The notes beneath the pieces are model-generated. The model was not told where the DNA came from. It saw only the letters and a list, made by a program, of their open reading frames with translations, and did not search any database. A program made the translations under genes and the position numbers. This document shows positions 1-7,708 of a DNA stretch of 64,000 nt, one piece after another. Position 1 is the stretch's first letter. Each line of letters starts with the position of its first letter. Origin of the DNA: Streptomyces sp. IMTB 2501 (GTDB lineage: Bacteria; Actinomycetota; Actinomycetes; Streptomycetales; Streptomycetaceae); NCBI RefSeq assembly GCF_001953885.1, contig NZ_MQUS01000010.1:124001-188000 (forward strand). Direction: 5' to 3'.

Positions 1-490
1 CGAGGGCGTGCCGCTGGAGCCGGTCGTCTACGGCGGCGGTCAGGAACGCGGCCTGCGCGCCGGCACCGAGAACGTGGCGCTGGCCGTCGCCCTCGGCACT
101 GCCGCTCGGCTCGCCGCCGGGGATCTCGCCGACGGCCGGTCGCTGCGGCTTGCCGCACTGCGGGACAGCCTGCACCGGCGACTGACGGAGGGCCTGCCCG
201 GCCGCGTCCGTCTCAACGGCCCGGCCGAGGACCGCCTGCCGAACACACTGAATGTCTCCATCGACGGCGCTCGCGGGCATGAACTCCTCGCCGCCTGCCC
301 CGAGATCGCGGCCTCGACCGGTTCGGCCTGCCACAGCGGCACCCATGAGCCCTCGCCCGTCCTGACCGCCATGGGTCTGCCCGCCGAACGGGCACTGGGC
401 GCACTGCGGCTGTCCCTGGGCCGCTGGAGTGGCGAGGCGGACATCGCGACCGCGGCGGACGCCCTGATCCGAGCGGCTGCCGTGCGATAG
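1..490 (+). CDS. Cysteine desulfurase-type aminotransferase, C-terminal part
   Basis: This is the last ~160 residues of a PLP-dependent class V aminotransferase of the NifS/IscS type; the 5' end lies outside the window and the frame is open to base 2. Seen: GGGQERGLRAGTENVA near the start of the visible part, the usual substrate-binding segment of cysteine desulfurases, and STGSACHSGTHEPS further on, which holds the catalytic cysteine that takes up sulfur from L-cysteine as a persulfide. Family members supply sulfur for Fe-S clusters, tRNA thiolation or cofactors. No cluster-assembly partner is visible downstream; the next gene is a convergent enolase. The family call is firm; the sulfur acceptor cannot be told. 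Confidence 0.9.
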   Translation, partial: EGVPLEPVVYGGGQERGLRAGTENVALAVALGTAARLAAGDLADGRSLRLAALRDSLHRRLTEGLPGRVRLNGPAEDRLPNTLNVSIDGARGHELLAACPEIAASTGSACHSGTHEPSPVLTAMGLPAERALGALRLSLGRWSGEADIATAADALIRAAAVR

Positions 491-532
491 CCGGGCCGCT
501 GTAATCCCGAAGGAGCTGTCCTCGTCTGGCTG

Positions 533-1816
533 TCAGCGGCGCAGCCCCAGGGCTTCCCGGCCCGCGTAGCGCGCCTGGGTGCCCAATTCCTCCTCGATAC
601 GGACGAGTTGGTTGTACTTGGCGGTGCGGTCGGCGCGGGAGAGCGATCCCGTCTTGATCTGGCCGCAGCCGGTGGCGACGGCGAGGTCGGCGATGGTGGT
701 GTCCTCCGTCTCGCCCGAGCGGTGGGACATGACGACCGTGTAGCCGGCGCGGTGGGCGGTGGCGATGGTGGCCAGGGTCTCGGTGAGGGTGCCGATCTGA
801 TTGACCTTCACCAGGATCGAGTTGGCGATCCCGTCCCGGATGCCGGCGCGCAGGAGTGTCTCGTTGGTGCAGAAGACGTCGTCGCCGGTGAGCTGACAGC
901 GGTCGCCGAGCCGGGCGGTCAGCTCCCGCCAGCCCGCGTGGTCGTCCTCGGCCATCGGGTCCTCGATGGAGGCGACGGGGTAGCGGTCGACGAGACCGGC
1001 GAGGTAGTCGGCGTGTTCGGTAGGGGTGCGCCGGACGCCCTCGCCCGCGTAGTCGTACCCGCCGTCGCGGAAGAACTCGGAGGTGGCCGGGTCCATCACG
1101 AGGGTGATGTCGGTGCCGGGCTTGTAGCCGGTCTCCTCGATGGCGCGGACGACGAAGTCCAGGGCCTCGTCGGCGGTGCGCAGATCGGGCGCGAAACCGC
1201 CCTCGTCGCCGACGTTCACGCTGTGACCGGCGGCGCGCAGGGAGTTGCGCAGGGTGTGGAAGACCTCTGAGCCCATACGGACGGCCTCGGCGAAGCCGGC
1301 CGCACCGATGGGAGCGATCATGAACTCCTGGAAGTCGAGCGGATTGTCGGCGTGGGCACCGCCGTTGACGATGTTGATCATCGGTACCGGCAGCAGACGG
1401 GCGTCGACTCCGCCGACATAGCGGTACAGCGGCAGGCGGTGAGCGGCCGCGGCGGCCTTGGCGGTGGCCAGGGAGACGCCCAGCAGGGCATTGGCGCCCA
1501 GTCGCGACTTGGTGTCCGTGCCGTCCAGCTCGATCATGGTGCGGTCGACGGTCGTCTGGTCCTCGGCGTCTAGTCCGATCACGGCATCCGCCATGCTCTC
1601 GTTCACCGCGTCCACGGCCCGTCGTACGCCCTTGCCGTGGAAGCGGGTCGGGTCGCCGTCGCGCAGTTCCACGGCCTCGCGGGCGCCGGTGGAGGCTCCG
1701 GAGGGGACGGCGGCGCGGCCGAGCGAGCCGTCCTTGAGTTCTACGTCGACCTCGACCGTGGGATTGCCCCGGCTGTCGATGATCTCCCGTGCGACGACCC
1801 GGCTGATGGCGGTCAC
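533..1816 (-). CDS. eno: Enolase (phosphopyruvate hydratase)
   Basis: Predicted to interconvert 2-phosphoglycerate and phosphoenolpyruvate in the cytoplasm. The 427-residue length is normal for the family. Seen: N-terminal AREIIDSRGNPTVE, the GDEGGFAP loop, catalytic lysine in LVKVNQIGT (about residue 337), and the signature SHRSGETEDT (364-373) followed by QIKTGS and AKYNQLVRIEEELG. I chose the GTG at 1814-1816 because GAGGAG lies about 9 bases upstream and the protein then starts VTAISRVVAREI; the frame is open far upstream but that part has no enolase similarity. It stands alone, divergent from a redox-type regulator. Streptomycetes often carry a second enolase besides the housekeeping one, so this may be the paralogue (inference). 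Confidence 0.95.
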   Translation of the reverse strand: MTAISRVVAREIIDSRGNPTVEVDVELKDGSLGRAAVPSGASTGAREAVELRDGDPTRFHGKGVRRAVDAVNESMADAVIGLDAEDQTTVDRTMIELDGTDTKSRLGANALLGVSLATAKAAAAAHRLPLYRYVGGVDARLLPVPMINIVNGGAHADNPLDFQEFMIAPIGAAGFAEAVRMGSEVFHTLRNSLRAAGHSVNVGDEGGFAPDLRTADEALDFVVRAIEETGYKPGTDITLVMDPATSEFFRDGGYDYAGEGVRRTPTEHADYLAGLVDRYPVASIEDPMAEDDHAGWRELTARLGDRCQLTGDDVFCTNETLLRAGIRDGIANSILVKVNQIGTLTETLATIATAHRAGYTVVMSHRSGETEDTTIADLAVATGCGQIKTGSLSRADRTAKYNQLVRIEEELGTQARYAGREALGLRR

Positions 1817-1881
1817 GCTGCAACTCCTCACGCTGGGCCCGCCTTGCGGCGAGCGACGAGTTCTCTCCAGAAAAGCGCCCA

Positions 1882-1898
1882 GGAAAGTTCCGTTGACG
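1882..1898. promoter_or_regulatory. Putative operator/promoter elements between eno and the HxlR-Prx gene
   Basis: The 120-bp divergent intergenic region holds a short palindrome GGAAAGTTCC (1882-1891) immediately followed by TTGACG, a good -35 match. A matching -10 at normal spacing is not obvious. Position suggests control of one or both divergent genes, but this is only a sequence reading. Confidence 0.3.
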
Positions 1899-1936
1899 AA
1901 CAAAGTGAGTCCCGAAAAGGAACCTACTATGGGTGC

Positions 1937-2803
1937 ATGAGGATGCACAACGCAGACGAGACCTGTGGCATCGCCCAGGCCGCGCTGGTCCTGGGGGACT
2001 GGTGGAACGTGCTGGTGCTGCGGGAGGTCGCCCGTGGGCATGTCCGGTTCGACGCGCTGGCCGCGGAGATCGGCCTGTCCCGCAAGGTGCTCACCGAGCG
2101 GCTCGGCCGTCTCGTCGCCCACGGCATCCTGCACCGCAGCCTCTATCAACGGCGGCCGGTGCGTTATGAATACCTGCTCACGGACGCCGGGATCGCGCTG
2201 CTGCCGCTGCTGGTCGCCATGCAGGACTGGGGTGACCGCTGGGTGCTGGGCGACGGCAGCGTCACCGCGACGGCCGCGGAGGGCGGCGCCGAACACGCCC
2301 GAGTGCACGCCCTGGCCGGCACCCGCCTGCCCGACGGCCTCGAACTGCCCGGCACGCAGGGCGCCGACCTGCCCCTCGTCGCACCCGACGCGGCCGCGTC
2401 CGTGCTGTTCACCTATCCCGGCACAGGAGTCGACTGGGGTGAGCCGATCCCCGGCGCCGCAGGCTGCACGCTGGAGAACCGGCTCTTCCGGGACGCCTGG
2501 CCCGACTTCCGGCGGGCGGGTGTGGACGTACGCGGCATCAGCACCCAACTCCCATACGAACAAGCGGAGTTCGCGAACGCCGAACAGGTCCCCTACGACC
2601 TCCTCTCCGACGCCCGGCACCAGCTGGCCGCGGCCTTGCGCCTGCCGACCTTCCGCGGCGCGGGCCGACTCCGGCACAAACGCCTGATCCTCGTCGTCGA
2701 CGCCGAACGCACCGTGCGGCACACCCTCTTCCCGGTGGTCGACATCCCGCGCGCCGTCGCCCAGAGCCTGAGCCTGGCCACCGAATCCGCCCGTACAGCC
2801 TGA
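1937..2803 (+). CDS. HxlR-family winged-helix regulator fused to a peroxiredoxin-like domain
   Basis: Residues 1-105 form an HxlR/MarR-like winged helix, including LVLGDWWNVLVLREVARGHV and the wing region VRYEYLLTDAG. After a linker, residues 140-285 look like an AhpC/TSA-BCP thioredoxin fold: LFTYPGTGVDWG, then PIPGAAGCTLENRLFRD, where BCP/PrxQ enzymes carry the peroxidatic cysteine. The 288-residue protein has exactly two cysteines, Cys10 before the DNA-binding domain and Cys177 in the Prx-like motif. HxlR regulators such as HypR sense oxidants through a cysteine near Cys10. I infer a redox-sensing regulator with its own peroxide-reactive domain, probably acting on itself or on the divergent enolase. 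The ATG at 1937 follows AAAAGGA; no better start is seen. Confidence 0.85.
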   Translation: MRMHNADETCGIAQAALVLGDWWNVLVLREVARGHVRFDALAAEIGLSRKVLTERLGRLVAHGILHRSLYQRRPVRYEYLLTDAGIALLPLLVAMQDWGDRWVLGDGSVTATAAEGGAEHARVHALAGTRLPDGLELPGTQGADLPLVAPDAAASVLFTYPGTGVDWGEPIPGAAGCTLENRLFRDAWPDFRRAGVDVRGISTQLPYEQAEFANAEQVPYDLLSDARHQLAAALRLPTFRGAGRLRHKRLILVVDAERTVRHTLFPVVDIPRAVAQSLSLATESARTA

Positions 2804-2840
2804 TCCATACACACTCATCCACCGAAGGGGACTTCGCTCC

Positions 2841-3242
2841 ACGGCTGCTCCGACCGCACCTGGTCAGGCCGTCCACCAGCTGTTCTCGTACGGCACGCTG
2901 CAACTGACCGCGGTCCGGCTCTCGCAGTTCGGGCGCCGGCTCGACTCCAGCCCCGACGCACTGCCCGGGTATCGCGTGACGACCATCCAGATCACCGACC
3001 CCGCCGTGATCGAGGCCGGCGGCACCGACCGTCACCCCCTGGTCGTCGCCTCGCCGGACCCGGAGGACGCTGTGGAGGGCCACGTCTTCGCGCTCACCGA
3101 GACGGAACTGGCCGCGGCCGAGGCCTACGAGGTCGACGACTACGCCCGCGTCCGCGTCATCCTGCGCTCCGGCACCCAAGCGTGGGCCCATCCGGAGCGC
3201 GCGACCGCGACACAGGCCGACGCGGAGGTCTTGGTGCCGTAA
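2841..3242 (+). CDS. Gamma-glutamylcyclotransferase-like (AIG2/GGCT) protein without a canonical start codon
   Basis: The reading frame encodes a GGCT/AIG2-type fold: LFSYGTLQ carries the family's substrate-binding YGTL motif, followed by LPGYRVTTIQITDP, the acidic segment PDPEDAVEGHVFALTETEL and AYEVDDYARV. The first in-frame GTG (2976) lies after YGTL and would remove the active-site loop. Upstream of YGTL in this frame there is no ATG, GTG or TTG. An ACG at 2841 is well placed about 10 bases after GAAGGGG and begins a peptide TAAPTAPGQAVHQLFSYGTL of normal N-terminal length, so I read it as a mutated (or mis-sequenced) ATG. Expressed from 2841 it would be 133 residues; otherwise it is a pseudogene. 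Confidence 0.65.
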   Translation, partial: TAAPTAPGQAVHQLFSYGTLQLTAVRLSQFGRRLDSSPDALPGYRVTTIQITDPAVIEAGGTDRHPLVVASPDPEDAVEGHVFALTETELAAAEAYEVDDYARVRVILRSGTQAWAHPERATATQADAEVLVP

Positions 3243-3285
3243 CCGGCGAACGCCGACGGCCGGGACGAGGTCAGGCCCTCCGCTG

Positions 3286-3870
3286 TCACCACAGCTTGTC
3301 GATCTGCCCGGGATACAACTCGATCCGGCTGTGCCGGAAGGACGCCTCGGCCCGGCGGGCGTCGGCCGAGAAGAAGCCGGCCATCGTGACCTTGTCGAAG
3401 CCGGGCCGGTCGCTGGGGAAGGGATCTCCCGGTGTCCCGCCGATCAGTACGGCGCCGGGCAGAACCCGCCAGCCCGCGCCCTCGTAGAACGCCCGCAGCG
3501 GGCTGTCGCAGGTGAAAAGGCCCAGATCGAGCCCGCGCGTGACCATCGTCTCCCGGGCCGCTGCCACCAGGCGACGGCCGTACCCGTGACCACGGCTCTC
3601 CCGCGCCACCACGACGGTGCTCAGCCCTCCGGCGGCATAGCGCCGGCCCGCGTGAACGATCTCCTTGGACAGGATGTCCAGGGCGGCCAGCACCGTCGAC
3701 TCGTCGTCGACCAGCAGCATCGACAACGGTCGTAGCGCCGGATCGTGGGACGGGGTGTCGGCAGGGGCGAGCGACCCCGGCGGGGAAGGCCACGCCTGCT
3801 CCTGGAGTTCCCGCACCTGCACCCGCAGGTCGGAGGGGGTTTCTTGCTCGGGGAAGGACAGAATGCGCAC
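3286..3870 (-). CDS. GNAT acetyltransferase, aminoglycoside 2'-N-acetyltransferase-like
   Basis: A 194-residue GNAT-fold protein. The acetyl-CoA pyrophosphate loop is seen in VVARESRGHGYGRRLVAAA (about 88-106). After it, LDLGLFTCDSPLRAFYEGAGW and the tail with PSDRPGFDKVTMAGFF resemble the AAC(2') subgroup that acetylates aminoglycosides in actinomycetes, but the match is by motif order only and the substrate could be something else. The start is GTG at 3868-3870. It stands alone between convergent and same-strand neighbours with gaps on both sides, so no operon context helps. Confidence 0.75.
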   Translation of the reverse strand: MRILSFPEQETPSDLRVQVRELQEQAWPSPPGSLAPADTPSHDPALRPLSMLLVDDESTVLAALDILSKEIVHAGRRYAAGGLSTVVVARESRGHGYGRRLVAAARETMVTRGLDLGLFTCDSPLRAFYEGAGWRVLPGAVLIGGTPGDPFPSDRPGFDKVTMAGFFSADARRAEASFRHSRIELYPGQIDKLW

Positions 3871-3995
3871 GCGCCGATTGTCTTGATGCGCCGGTCATGT
3901 GCAAGTGATTTAGCCTGCGGCTACCGCTCCGCCGCCCTTCGCGCGATTCTGCGGCGTCTTCGGATCAGACGGACTTCGGAGACAGGAATGCCCTC

Positions 3996-5093
3996 TTACT
4001 CCAAGGGTTCACGCAGGCGTACGGCGAGGGCGGCGATGTCGTCGTCTAGGCGTCCTCTGCTGTAGCGGAGGAGGTCACGGTGAAGAGCCGTGAGCAGCTC
4101 GTGGGGCGGTGTCGGGGGCTGTTGGCGCATCCAGGCCGCCAGCGGGAAGAACTCGCCGTCGTGGGCGCGGGCCTCGGCGACCCCGTCGGTGTAGAGGAGC
4201 AGCAGGTCGCCAGGGGCGAAGTCGAAGGTGTCGACGTTGTAGTGATCGCCGATCAGCTCCGCGAGGTTGAGCAGCGGCGAGGGGGTGGAGGGCTCCAGGG
4301 TACGGAGTTCGCCGCGGTTCAGGAGCAGCGGCGGGGGGTGTCCGCAGTTGAGGATCTCGATACGTCTGCCCTCGTGCGGGATCTCGACGAGAAGGGCGGT
4401 GGCGAAGCGCTCCATCAGCCCTTCGGGGGGAAAGGCGGCGTTGTAACGGGTGCTGCTCGCGTCCAGCCGACGCGCGACGCTGACCATGTCGGGTTCGCCG
4501 TAGGCTGCCTCCCGGAAGGCGTTGACGATCGCCGCGGCCGCCCCCACTGCCGGCAGGCCCTTGCCCCGCACGTCACCGATGAGCAGCCTGACCCCGTATC
4601 GCGTGTCGACCACCTCGTAGAAGTCCCCGCCGATACGGGCCTCCGCCGCAGCCGCGAGATACAGCGACTCGATCTCGATGTTCCCGCAGCGGCGCGGCAT
4701 AGGACTCAGCACCACCTGCTGCGCCGCGTCGGCGACGAGCCGCACCTGGAAAAGGGTCCGCTCCCGCTGGAGCCTGACATGGCTTCCGTACGCGGCCGCC
4801 ACGGTGACCGCGATGATCCCCGCAGCCGTCCACCACGTCCCCAGTCCGGGGAACACCATGCTGAGGCCGATCATCAGAAAGAGGCAGACCGTCCCCAGCA
4901 GGACGGTGGGAAGTACCGGCCACATGGCGGCGGCGAGGGCCGGCGCCGCGGGCAGGAGGCGACTGAAGGCCATTTGCGGGGGAGTGGCGTACGCCAGGCT
5001 GGCGATGACGGCGGTCAGGATGACCGGCGACAGCCGCACAAGCCTCCCCCGGCCGTGGCGGCGACGGAGCCGCGGCCGTCCAGACTCGATCAC
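3996..5093 (-). CDS. Membrane-anchored PP2C-type (SpoIIE/RsbU) serine/threonine phosphatase
   Basis: Residues ~20-125 contain four hydrophobic segments in a basic-start membrane domain. Residues ~150-362 are a SpoIIE/RsbU phosphatase domain with the expected metal-binding and structural motifs: EARIGGDFYEVV, IGDVRGKGLPA, ILNCGHPPPLLL, DLLLLYTDGVAEAR and DDDIAALAV. Such enzymes dephosphorylate anti-anti-sigma factors in stress-sigma switching; Streptomyces encode dozens. No sigma, anti-sigma or anti-anti-sigma gene is next to it, so its partner is unknown. There is no PAS or GAF sensor; input, if any, must come through the membrane part. The start is GTG at 5091-5093 with only a weak upstream GTGAAG. 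Confidence 0.9.
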   Translation of the reverse strand: MIESGRPRLRRRHGRGRLVRLSPVILTAVIASLAYATPPQMAFSRLLPAAPALAAAMWPVLPTVLLGTVCLFLMIGLSMVFPGLGTWWTAAGIIAVTVAAAYGSHVRLQRERTLFQVRLVADAAQQVVLSPMPRRCGNIEIESLYLAAAAEARIGGDFYEVVDTRYGVRLLIGDVRGKGLPAVGAAAAIVNAFREAAYGEPDMVSVARRLDASSTRYNAAFPPEGLMERFATALLVEIPHEGRRIEILNCGHPPPLLLNRGELRTLEPSTPSPLLNLAELIGDHYNVDTFDFAPGDLLLLYTDGVAEARAHDGEFFPLAAWMRQQPPTPPHELLTALHRDLLRYSRGRLDDDIAALAVRLREPLE

Positions 5094-5580
5094 ACTTCAC
5101 AGAATATCTACGCAATGAGGGCATAGCGCTCTGAAGGATCAGAGTCGGCCGCCTGCGTCGGACCGGCCGGCCGGCATTCTCGGTGGCGCTCCTGTTCCGC
5201 GCCACTCCGGCAGGCCGGCGGAGACCTCCGGCGCTCCCAGTGATCCATACCGCCGCCTCCAGCGGGTCTTCTGCGTCTCCGCGCTGTTCGGCGTGCGAGA
5301 GCGGGAGGAGTCCGGCAGATCGACGATCGCAAGCGTGCCGAGGGTAGGCGCCGTACCCGGGTCGCCGTCCTCGCGCCCGCCCGCCACCGCGTCGACGTCC
5401 TCTGGCCCTCCTGTGACGAGGGCTTTCGGCGTTGGGCCGATCGCCTGAGGCTTGGTCGCTGAGTGCTAGTGCGGCCAACCGAGGCGCACAATGGCCAACC
5501 GGAGCGCTCAGTGACACACCTGGGGAAGACCCGCGCTCATCCGGCTTGGCTAAAATCGAACATGTGACCTAATTTGAGCT
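5094..5580. other. Intergenic region without a supported gene
   Basis: About 490 bases between the phosphatase and the ribonuclease terminators. Open frames here have no recognisable domain, no convincing ribosome binding site and atypical composition. Nothing further is supported. Confidence 0.5.
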
Positions 5581-5603
5581 GTGGGGCAGCTCTCCTGCCC
5601 CAC
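5581..5603 (-). terminator. Stem-loop, second hairpin downstream of the ribonuclease gene
   Basis: A perfect 9-bp inverted repeat, GTGGGGCAG / CTGCCCCAC with loop CTCTC. It lies just beyond the stronger hairpin at 5633-5659 and in the 3' direction of the minus-strand ribonuclease gene. No U-tract, as usual in this group of organisms. Confidence 0.55.
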
Positions 5604-5632
5604 GCAAGTCGTGGTGCGGCTACCCCCGAGCG

Positions 5633-5659
5633 AGGGGCGGCCCCGCGAGGGCCGCCCCT
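5633..5659 (-). terminator. Strong stem-loop terminator downstream of the ribonuclease gene
   Basis: An 11-bp perfect stem (AGGGGCGGCCC / GGGCCGCCCCT) with a CGCGA loop, about 70 bases past the ribonuclease stop codon. Together with the hairpin at 5581-5603 it forms a tandem terminator. Confidence 0.8.
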
Positions 5660-5729
5660 GGTGGGACGTCAGCTCACGACAGCCGCCCGCAGGTCTGGGC
5701 ATGCCGATCGTGAAAGTCCAGCTGGAGTG

Positions 5730-6149
5730 TCAGAGCTGGTAGAAGTCGGTGTAGTGGTTGGGCGAGTACCAGACCGCGCCGGTGTTGGAGTCGACGACTA
5801 TCCGGTAGGCGTCCCGATGGGCGCCGCAGGCGCGCGGGTAGACGTCGTACTCGTAGAAGGTGTCACCGGAAGGCAGCTGCCCGTCGTTGTTGTAGAACTC
5901 GCCGCCCGCGTAGCTGCACTCGCCGTCCGGCCAGTCGTACCAGCCCCGGCTGGTCGGGTAGCCGAGGTCGGACCAGGTCGAGTTGGCCGAGGCCGCGTCG
6001 GAGCATCCGTCGATGCTGCAGGAGCTGTAGACCGCCGCATTCGCGGCAGGGCTGTTGACGGCGGACACGCTGAGCACGGACGCGATGGCGGCGATCAGCA
6101 CCGCGGACCGCTTGGCCCAGGACAGCTGAGGACGTCGCAGAGTCAGCAA
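5730..6149 (-). CDS. Secreted guanyl-specific ribonuclease (T1/N1, RNase Sa-like)
   Basis: An extracellular ribonuclease predicted to cleave RNA 3' of guanosine. Seen: a Sec signal peptide with a long hydrophobic core (about 15-35) ending SPAANA, then a small domain matching microbial RNases of the Sa/barnase type. The catalytic triad is visible: Glu in TFYEYDVY (about residue 100), Arg in AYRIVVD (about 116) and His in PNHYTDFY (about 132). The insert before the domain has two extra cysteines (SSCSIDGC) plus Cys in GECSY and RACGAH, so disulfides are likely. TTG at 6147-6149 is preferred because GGAGGG sits 6 bases upstream; a TTG four codons earlier overlaps that site. No barstar-like inhibitor gene is adjacent. 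Confidence 0.85.
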   Translation of the reverse strand: MLTLRRPQLSWAKRSAVLIAAIASVLSVSAVNSPAANAAVYSSCSIDGCSDAASANSTWSDLGYPTSRGWYDWPDGECSYAGGEFYNNDGQLPSGDTFYEYDVYPRACGAHRDAYRIVVDSNTGAVWYSPNHYTDFYQL

Positions 6150-6240
6150 GGAACCCTCCAAGTGAAATCACGCATGGACATGACACTCTGATGGCCTTGT
6201 GTGACCACCGGGTGTACCGCCGGTTGCGAGGGAGGGGCAA

Positions 6241-6575
6241 TTGCCTTGTGATGCAGGTGATCGAAGCGGGGCAGGGGTGGCAGGTGGAAGCCGTCGGTGG
6301 CTCCAGGACGGTCCGCGACCCGCCCGCCGGGAACGCGCGCAGACCGGGCCGGTACGACAGATACGTCTCCGGGCCCCTGAGCTTGCCGCCCTCGATGCGC
6401 CGGCGCCGGCTGGGCAACAGCAAGTGTGCGCCGATGGAGCGGCCGAAACGGCCGATGGACAGGAACAGCTCGATGAAGTCCGCTCTGGCGACAAGGAGTT
6501 CGCCGAACTCGTCGATGACGACGGGCAGATGGGGCAGCGGACAGGGGTCGGTGCGGGCCGTGGTGTGCGGCGCGC
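6241..6575 (-). pseudogene. Remnant of a type VII secretion EccC/FtsK-SpoIIIE ATPase
   Basis: On the minus strand, from about 6570 to 6290, one frame reads LPHLPVVIDEFGELLVAR, then FIELFLSIGRFGRSIGAHLLL, then RIEGGKLRGPETYLSYRPGLR. This is the Walker B and following region of the first ATPase domain of EccC-type ESX motor proteins. After a frame change it continues DGFHLPPLP near 6241-6290, again as in EccC. No Walker A, no N-terminal membrane helices and no other ESX genes are present, and it has no start or stop of its own. It is a decayed internal fragment left by deletion. Confidence 0.8.
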
Positions 6576-6753
6576 GGTAGCTGGCCCATGCCGGCGCACG
6601 GATGCTTGGCTCCTGCCGGCCACACAGCCCTTACGTCCGGTTCACCGCTGCTCGTGCGCGTCATCCGCACATTCCCCGAGTGCCTCGGACAGCCGGGCAT
6701 AGACTTGAGCAGCCATGCCTCTGGGTAAGGCGCGAAGCGGGGAGTTGGTGTCC

Positions 6754-7692
6754 ATGAGCGGGGAATGGACAGGGGCGGGGCTGCCACCGGCGGCAGCCGC
6801 GCGCATTGCGGAGGTGCGGGGCAGCGGGACGTGGTCCTCGGCTCTGTCCACCGGTGAGTTCGCCGCACTGCGTGCCGTGGGGTTCGAGCCGGTGGGCCAG
6901 GTCACGGGGTCGGCCGTCTATCACGTGGGCCGCAGCGGCCGGTACTGGGGCTATCACGACTGCCTTTACGCCGGCGCACGGTATGCCTTCGGGGGCGGTG
7001 CCGCGCCCCTTGCCCTCTCCGGACAGGGCGCACCCTCCGCCGGGCTCGTCAAGGTCCTCGACCAGGCGCGTCGTTCGGCTCTTGAGCGGATGACCGCGGA
7101 GTGCTCGGGCCTCGGCGGTGATGGTGTCGTCGCGGCGCAGCTGACGATGGCGCCCTTCGCGGCGCAGCCCAACTGCCTGGAGTTCAAGGTGATCGGGACC
7201 GCGGTGCGCGCGGCCGGAACGGTACGGGCGCCGCAGCCGTTCACCTGCCACCTCGACGGCCAGGGGTTCGCGAAGCTGGTGACCGCGGGATGGGTCCCCG
7301 TGGAGCTGCTGTACGGGATGTCCGTCGGCGTACGCCACGACGACTACACCACCCGCGCACAGACGCGCTCGTGGAGCAACACCGAGGTGAGCGGCTGGAG
7401 CGAGCTCGTGCAGGCGGTGCGCTCCGACGCCCGTGCGCATCTGCGGGCGCAGAGCGGGCGGCGGGGCGGCGACGGCGTGATCCTCGCCGCGGGCCGCCTG
7501 CGCATCTGGGGCGAGTCGTGCATGCGCAGCGGCAACAACGACCAGAAGGACCATGTGGCCGAGGCGACGCTCCTTGGTACCACCGTCGCCCGCTTCACGG
7601 TACGCGAGCAGCCGAGCCGCACACTCACCGTGATGCCGCTCGACCCGGAACGACGCCGGCGGACCCTGCGCCGCACCGCCACCGACATGTGA
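6754..7692 (+). CDS. Double UPF0145 (YbjQ, 'heavy-metal-binding') domain protein, operon gene 1
   Basis: A 312-residue cytoplasmic protein with two diverged copies of the YbjQ/UPF0145 domain: copy 1 includes LSTGEFAALRAVGFEPVGQVTG followed by VYHVG; copy 2 begins FTCHLDGQGFAKLVTAGWVP and continues LLYGMSVGVRH. Each copy has a helix with ALERM or similar and an FKVIGTAV-type end strand. The family has a pentameric beta structure in known members, but its job is not established. ATG at 6754 is chosen over 6715 because GGGGAG lies 9 bases upstream. The next gene starts 16 bases downstream and encodes the same pair of domains, so the two are likely co-translated and may assemble together. Confidence 0.8.
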   Translation: MSGEWTGAGLPPAAAARIAEVRGSGTWSSALSTGEFAALRAVGFEPVGQVTGSAVYHVGRSGRYWGYHDCLYAGARYAFGGGAAPLALSGQGAPSAGLVKVLDQARRSALERMTAECSGLGGDGVVAAQLTMAPFAAQPNCLEFKVIGTAVRAAGTVRAPQPFTCHLDGQGFAKLVTAGWVPVELLYGMSVGVRHDDYTTRAQTRSWSNTEVSGWSELVQAVRSDARAHLRAQSGRRGGDGVILAAGRLRIWGESCMRSGNNDQKDHVAEATLLGTTVARFTVREQPSRTLTVMPLDPERRRRTLRRTATDM

Positions 7693-7708
7693 TGAGGGGA
7701 ACCCGTTC

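Noticed and set aside
213..1823. Long minus-strand open frame over eno and the desulfurase end
   Set aside because: Arg/Gly/Pro-rich translation with no domain; it is a shadow of the enolase gene in another frame.
5556..5570. TCGAACATGTGA as a LexA/SOS box
   Set aside because: Only the left half matches the actinobacterial consensus TCGAAC-N4-GTTCGA.
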